DNA of 64,000 nucleotides from Bog-473 sp963751335 (GTDB lineage Bacteria > Actinomycetota > Acidimicrobiia > Acidimicrobiales > RAAP-2): the NCBI GenBank assembly GCA_963751335.1, contig CAVVUB010000007.1:434001-498000 (forward strand). Direction: 5' to 3'. Position 1 is the stretch's first letter. Each line of letters opens with the position of its first letter. Shown here one piece after another: positions 60,904 through 64,000 of the stretch. The notes below the pieces were generated by a model. That model had not been told where the DNA came from. It searched no databases and saw only the letters and a program-made list of their open reading frames with translations. A program made the translations under genes and the position numbers.

Positions 60904-61806
60904 TCAGAACAACGGCTTCTTGGCAGGCACCCCATTGCGGCGCGGGAAGCGTTCCGGACAGATCTCGACCTGACGCAAAAGCTGGTAGTCGAACTCTGCG
61001 TGGAGCAACCGCCCGGGTTCGAGGCCGAACTGCCGCAGGGCTTCAGCCGGCCATCGCTCGGCCGCCTCTGTGCCAGCAGGTCCCTGACCGGCCGGTCCGG
61101 GTTCGGCCGGTCCGGGTTCGGCCGGGCCGGGTTCGGCCGGGCCGGGTTCGGCCGGTCGGGGTTCGGCCGGGCCGGGAAAGGCGGGGTCAGCTTCCGCGGG
61201 GCTGCGTTCGACAGGTCGGAACCCGGTTGGTCCTGGCGCGACCAGAGCTGGGTGGGGTGGTGTTCCGGCGCCGAGCGGAGACTCACGCTGGGATGTTGTG
61301 ACCTGTGTCGAGGTCGGCGGCTCTGACACGACGACCCAGGCCCCGGGCTTGAGTAGGGGAGCGGCGCATTCGGCCAACACGGCCGGCCTGCCGAACGAGC
61401 GGGCAATCGCCCCGTCAAAGGTGGCGCGCCATGCCCGATCTCGGCCGCAGATCTCCGCCCGCTCCTGGAGTATGGAGACCCGGTCGGCGAACTCGAGTCG
61501 GTCCACGACTCGCCTGAGGAACGCACTCCGGCGTTCATTCGCCTCCAGGAGGACCAACGAAACCTCAGGCCATTGCTGTGCCACCACGAGGCCCGGGAGA
61601 CCGCCACCCGCCCCCATGTCGACCAGGCGAGGGGTGCTCGTCGTCACGAAGAGCGGCCTGGCCACCATCACGAACCCCTTGGCGTGGCGCACCTGTTGCG
61701 CCAGCGGTCCGGGACCGAGAAAGCCGAGCTGGCGCGCCTCGGCGAGGACCAACTCGAGGGATTCGCCGACGACGGGCGAATCGCCTTGATCGTCGGTGCG
61801 GGGCAC
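60904..61806 (-). CDS. rsmG: 16S rRNA (guanine-527-N7) methyltransferase with Pro-rich insertion
   Basis: 300 residues from GTG 61806 (GAGG about eight bases upstream). SAM site LVDMGAGGGLPGLV, then VSLVLLEANERRSAFLRRVV, AEICGRDRAWRATFDGAIARSFG, and KPGAWVVVSEP. At the point where RsmG normally continues into its last strand there is an insertion of about 65 residues with PAEPG repeated, encoded by a 15-base tandem repeat (61088-61177); the C-terminal strand then resumes (RWPAEALRQFGL). Methylates 16S rRNA. Second to last of the yidC-jag-rsmG operon. Confidence 0.92.
   Translation of the reverse strand: MPRTDDQGDSPVVGESLELVLAEARQLGFLGPGPLAQQVRHAKGFVMVARPLFVTTSTPRLVDMGAGGGLPGLVVAQQWPEVSLVLLEANERRSAFLRRVVDRLEFADRVSILQERAEICGRDRAWRATFDGAIARSFGRPAVLAECAAPLLKPGAWVVVSEPPTSTQVTTSQRESPLGAGTPPHPALVAPGPTGFRPVERSPAEADPAFPGPAEPRPAEPGPAEPGPAEPGPAEPGPAGQGPAGTEAAERWPAEALRQFGLEPGRLLHAEFDYQLLRQVEICPERFPRRNGVPAKKPLF
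61088..61177. repeat. 15-base tandem repeat inside rsmG
   Basis: About six copies of a unit like GGTTCGGCCGGGCCG, differing at one or two positions. On the minus strand each copy encodes PAEPG. The copy number is likely to vary between strains without changing frame. Confidence 0.9.
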
Positions 61807-61816
61807 CGACGGGACC

Positions 61817-62950
61817 TCAGTCCGCAGGGGAGATGACGATGTACCGGTTGGGATCCTCACCCTCGGATCGAGTGACAACACCGGCCATCTCGTTGATCGC
61901 ATCGTGCACCGATTTGCGATCAGCTGGGCTCATCGCTTCGAGAGCCTTCTCTTGACCCGACGACATGACTTCCTCTGCGATCTGAACGCTGAACCGCTTG
62001 AGGGCGGCCGAACGCTTCTCCCGGTACCCGGCGACATCCACCAGGATCCGGTCCGTCCTCGAGGGGCATTGGCGCTGCACCACTGCACGCGTGAGGTCCT
62101 GGAGGGCGCTCAGGGTGGTCCCGCGGGGTCCAACCAGCATCCCGAGGTCGGTACCCAGAGCGGCGATCTCGACCGTCTCTTCATCGAGGAGACGGCACTC
62201 GACCGAACCCTCCATCCCGTACTCACTGAGGAGACCGGCCAGAAATGCTCTGCCGACCTCACCCTGCTCTTCGAGCGTCATTCCTTCGGCCATCTCCACC
62301 GTCTCCTTCGTTGCCTTGCCCTGTGAGGATTGTTGCGCAGGCTGCTTCACCGGCGCCGACCCATTTGTGGCGGCGCCCGCCCCTTCCTGGGCCGTCGTCG
62401 AGGCACCAGCCTGACTGCGGTTGCGTCGTCGTCGGGCCGACCGACTCGTACCAGCCCCGCCCGCTCCGTTCCCTTCGCTGCCACTCGAACGGCTGCCCTC
62501 GCTGGCATTGCCGTCGCCGTCTCCGGTGCTGTTCGACGGCCCCGTACCGCCTCCGCTCGATGCGTTCGCCCTGGCCCCTGACCTTCTCGTGGGATCGTCC
62601 TCGCCCCCTGGGCGGCCCGAATTTCCCGGACTTGCACCGTTCGAATCTCCGCTATCCGCTTCATCGTCGCTGCGGTCGTTGTTGTTCGAGCGGCCGCTCG
62701 ATCCCGACGCCGGGCGCCTTGCGCCCTCGCGGTTCGGCTTCCCGCGACGCGAACGCTCGCGCTTGGGACGGGCAGTGATCGGGCGCACGCGGGCCCGGAC
62801 GCGGGCCTCCTCCCGCACCCGGCCGAACAACCCGGTCTTAGGCTCTGAGAGCACGTGCACCTCGGCGTCGTCGAGTGCCACGCCCAATTGATCAAGCGCT
62901 CGTTCGGTCGCGTCCTCGACGGTCTTCCCCGTCACCTCTACCCACTCCAC
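61817..62950 (-). CDS. khpB: RNA-binding protein KhpB/Jag (Jag-N, KH, R3H)
   Basis: 377 residues from GTG 62950, five bases after the yidC stop. Jag-N domain EWVEVTGKTVEDATERALDQLG..EPKTGLFGRV (residues 1-50), then a ~150-residue Ser/Asn/Gly/Arg linker, KH domain with VGPRGTTLSALQDLTR (GxxG loop) and R3H domain SPADRKSVHDAI, ending RYIVISP. Partner of YidC-region genes and of KhpA in RNA-mediated control of envelope growth. The linker is longer than in most homologues. Confidence 0.93.
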   Translation of the reverse strand: MEWVEVTGKTVEDATERALDQLGVALDDAEVHVLSEPKTGLFGRVREEARVRARVRPITARPKRERSRRGKPNREGARRPASGSSGRSNNNDRSDDEADSGDSNGASPGNSGRPGGEDDPTRRSGARANASSGGGTGPSNSTGDGDGNASEGSRSSGSEGNGAGGAGTSRSARRRRNRSQAGASTTAQEGAGAATNGSAPVKQPAQQSSQGKATKETVEMAEGMTLEEQGEVGRAFLAGLLSEYGMEGSVECRLLDEETVEIAALGTDLGMLVGPRGTTLSALQDLTRAVVQRQCPSRTDRILVDVAGYREKRSAALKRFSVQIAEEVMSSGQEKALEAMSPADRKSVHDAINEMAGVVTRSEGEDPNRYIVISPAD

Positions 62951-62954
62951 GGTG

Positions 62955-64000
62955 TTATCGAGCCTTTCTCGTCCGTTTCGAGCGAGAACGCGGATGGGCT
63001 TTTGGTTCCGGTGGCTGGTCGCCACCCGATGAGGCATCGCCAGTGGAAGGCTTCCCGCTGGAAGCCTTGCCGTTCGAGGCCCTCCCATTGGAGGCCTTGC
63101 CGTTGCCGTTGGCCTTCGCGCCGGAGCTCGGATTCTTCTTGGGTGGCACCGTCCCCTTGGCGAGCGCAGTCCCGTCTGTGGCAGTCGATGCCTTCTTGGT
63201 CGGTTTCGAAGGAGGAGGGGGTGGTGCTATCTCTTTCTTCTCTTCCTTCTTTTCATCCTTGGCCGAGCCGATCTCTCGCTCGGCTGTGACCGCTGTGACC
63301 ATGCCCGACCGGAACATGACCTCCTGCGTCAAGATCCGCATTGCTGAAGATACAACCATGTAAATGGTTGCTCCCGCCGGCACCTTTAGGTAAATCGCAC
63401 CAAAGGCAATCGGGAATATCTTTTGCATCGTTTGCATCTGTGGATTGGCAGCGGCAGCCTGCGGATTCCGGCTGTTCATCTGCTTCATCTGGTAGTACTG
63501 CAGGAAGACGGCGATCGCTATGAGTGCCAGGTACGGGAGGATCCCAGGGAAGCCGTGGCCCGAGAGAGGCGAGGTCGACAAATCCATCCCGAACCACCAC
63601 GGCATATGACCATGACTGGCAACCAGCGCCTGGTGCATTTGCGATCCGGAAGGGAGATATTCAGAGTTGGTTGCGGTCGTTTTTGAGAGATCCCGAATCA
63701 GTGAATAGAGAACGATCAGGAACGGCATTTGGAGAAGTGGCGGCAGGCAGGCGCCAAATGGGCTTGTCCCGTTCTCCTTGTACAGCTTCATCATTTCCTG
63801 GTTGAGCAGCTCCCGGTTCTCCGGGCCTTTGTATTTGGCTTGAAGCTTCTTCAGCTCCGGCTGCAGCCGTTGCATGGCGATCATGGAGCGGGTGCTCTTC
63901 ACCGTGATCGGCGTCAGAGCCAGCATGATGATGATCGTCAGACCGGCGATGGCGAAGCCGTAGTTCGGCCAGATGGCGTAGAGGCCGGCCAGGATCCAGC
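62955..64000 (-). CDS. yidC: Membrane protein insertase YidC (5' end outside window)
   Basis: The frame is open from 62955 beyond 64000, so the N-terminus is missing. Visible: helix with FAIAGLTIIIMLALTPITVKSTRSM, the hydrophilic groove region QRLQPELKKLQAKYKG, YKENGTSPFGACLPPLLQMPFLIVLYSLI, two later helices, MQKIFPIAFGAIYLKVPAGATIYMV, and a Lys/Ser/Gly C-terminal tail (PPPPPSKPTKK; KASNGRASNGKASSGK repeats). Inserts membrane proteins with or without SecYEG. Next genes toward the origin should be yidD, rnpA, rpmH. Confidence 0.95.
   Translation of the reverse strand, partial: WILAGLYAIWPNYGFAIAGLTIIIMLALTPITVKSTRSMIAMQRLQPELKKLQAKYKGPENRELLNQEMMKLYKENGTSPFGACLPPLLQMPFLIVLYSLIRDLSKTTATNSEYLPSGSQMHQALVASHGHMPWWFGMDLSTSPLSGHGFPGILPYLALIAIAVFLQYYQMKQMNSRNPQAAAANPQMQTMQKIFPIAFGAIYLKVPAGATIYMVVSSAMRILTQEVMFRSGMVTAVTAEREIGSAKDEKKEEKKEIAPPPPPSKPTKKASTATDGTALAKGTVPPKKNPSSGAKANGNGKASNGRASNGKASSGKPSTGDASSGGDQPPEPKAHPRSRSKRTRKAR

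Noticed and set aside
61000..61326. Plus-strand protein with GFGRSGFGRAG repeats
   Set aside because: Antisense reading of the rsmG 15-base repeat; rsmG is clearly the coding strand.
1..64000. CRISPR array, integrase, transposase or prophage
   Set aside because: No regularly spaced repeats, no DDE or tyrosine recombinase motifs and no phage structural genes other than the lone tail-collar protein.

Overview
The window is a high-G+C stretch of an actinobacterial chromosome, most likely class Acidimicrobiia or a close relative. This rests on the DUF5318 gene, the padR-ino1 pair, the DUF6049-murJ pair, the wax ester synthase/DGAT and PPOX genes, and 42-residue 'GYWLVAADGG' repeats of a kind I associate with Acidimicrobiia. 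No tRNA, rRNA, CRISPR array or intact transposase was seen. The right end is the origin-proximal cluster: dnaB-rplI-rpsR-ssb-rpsF, ino1, cca, murJ, trxB-trxA-cwlM, parB-parA with two parS sites, rsmG-jag-yidC. The origin itself should lie just beyond base 64000 (rnpA, rpmH and dnaA expected).

Layout. 1-12 kb is an accessory-looking zone: a cut-off FtsX-type permease, two gene remnants (an ABC ATPase and a penicillin-binding-protein tail), an orphan amino-acid-type binding protein, an SCP2-PhyH fusion, a DUF6916/tail-collar pair, a nitronate monooxygenase, an SDR, a luciferase-like oxidoreductase and a secreted S15-type hydrolase. 12-20 kb holds two divergent ABC systems; the second is in an operon with a NarL-type two-component pair. 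20-30 kb carries lipid and redox genes: a protein with the Coq4 metal motif, a patatin, WS/DGAT, SRPBCC, PPOX, an OmpR-type regulator, peroxiredoxin, SDR, MFS and PIG-L. 30-35 kb has a broken STAS gene, then a three-gene operon of LigD-type polymerase, HhH-PHP phosphoesterase and ATP-dependent ligase, then a DUF222-HNH gene. 35-37 kb is an amidohydrolase/class II aldolase operon.

37.4-41.6 kb is the most unusual segment. It is a tight operon resembling methylamine dehydrogenase (mau) maturation genes: a MauD-like thioredoxin, an unknown protein, a MauE-like DoxX protein, a Tat-exported Cys-rich MauA-like protein fused to propeller-like repeats, and a CcdA/MauF-like membrane protein. No separate mauB or mauG is present.

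41.4-64 kb is housekeeping. The order dnaB-ribosomal genes-...-parAB-rsmG-jag-yidC on one side of the origin resembles Bacillus, whereas mycobacteria have these blocks on opposite sides. Several of these proteins carry low-complexity expansions (bS18 tail, ParA N-terminus, RsmG Pro repeat, Jag linker). Three conserved genes (a histidine kinase, dnaB, trxB) each carry a single frameshift in a similar CGCGC(T)TCG context. This may be sequencing error, so the reading frames there should be confirmed before any biological conclusion.
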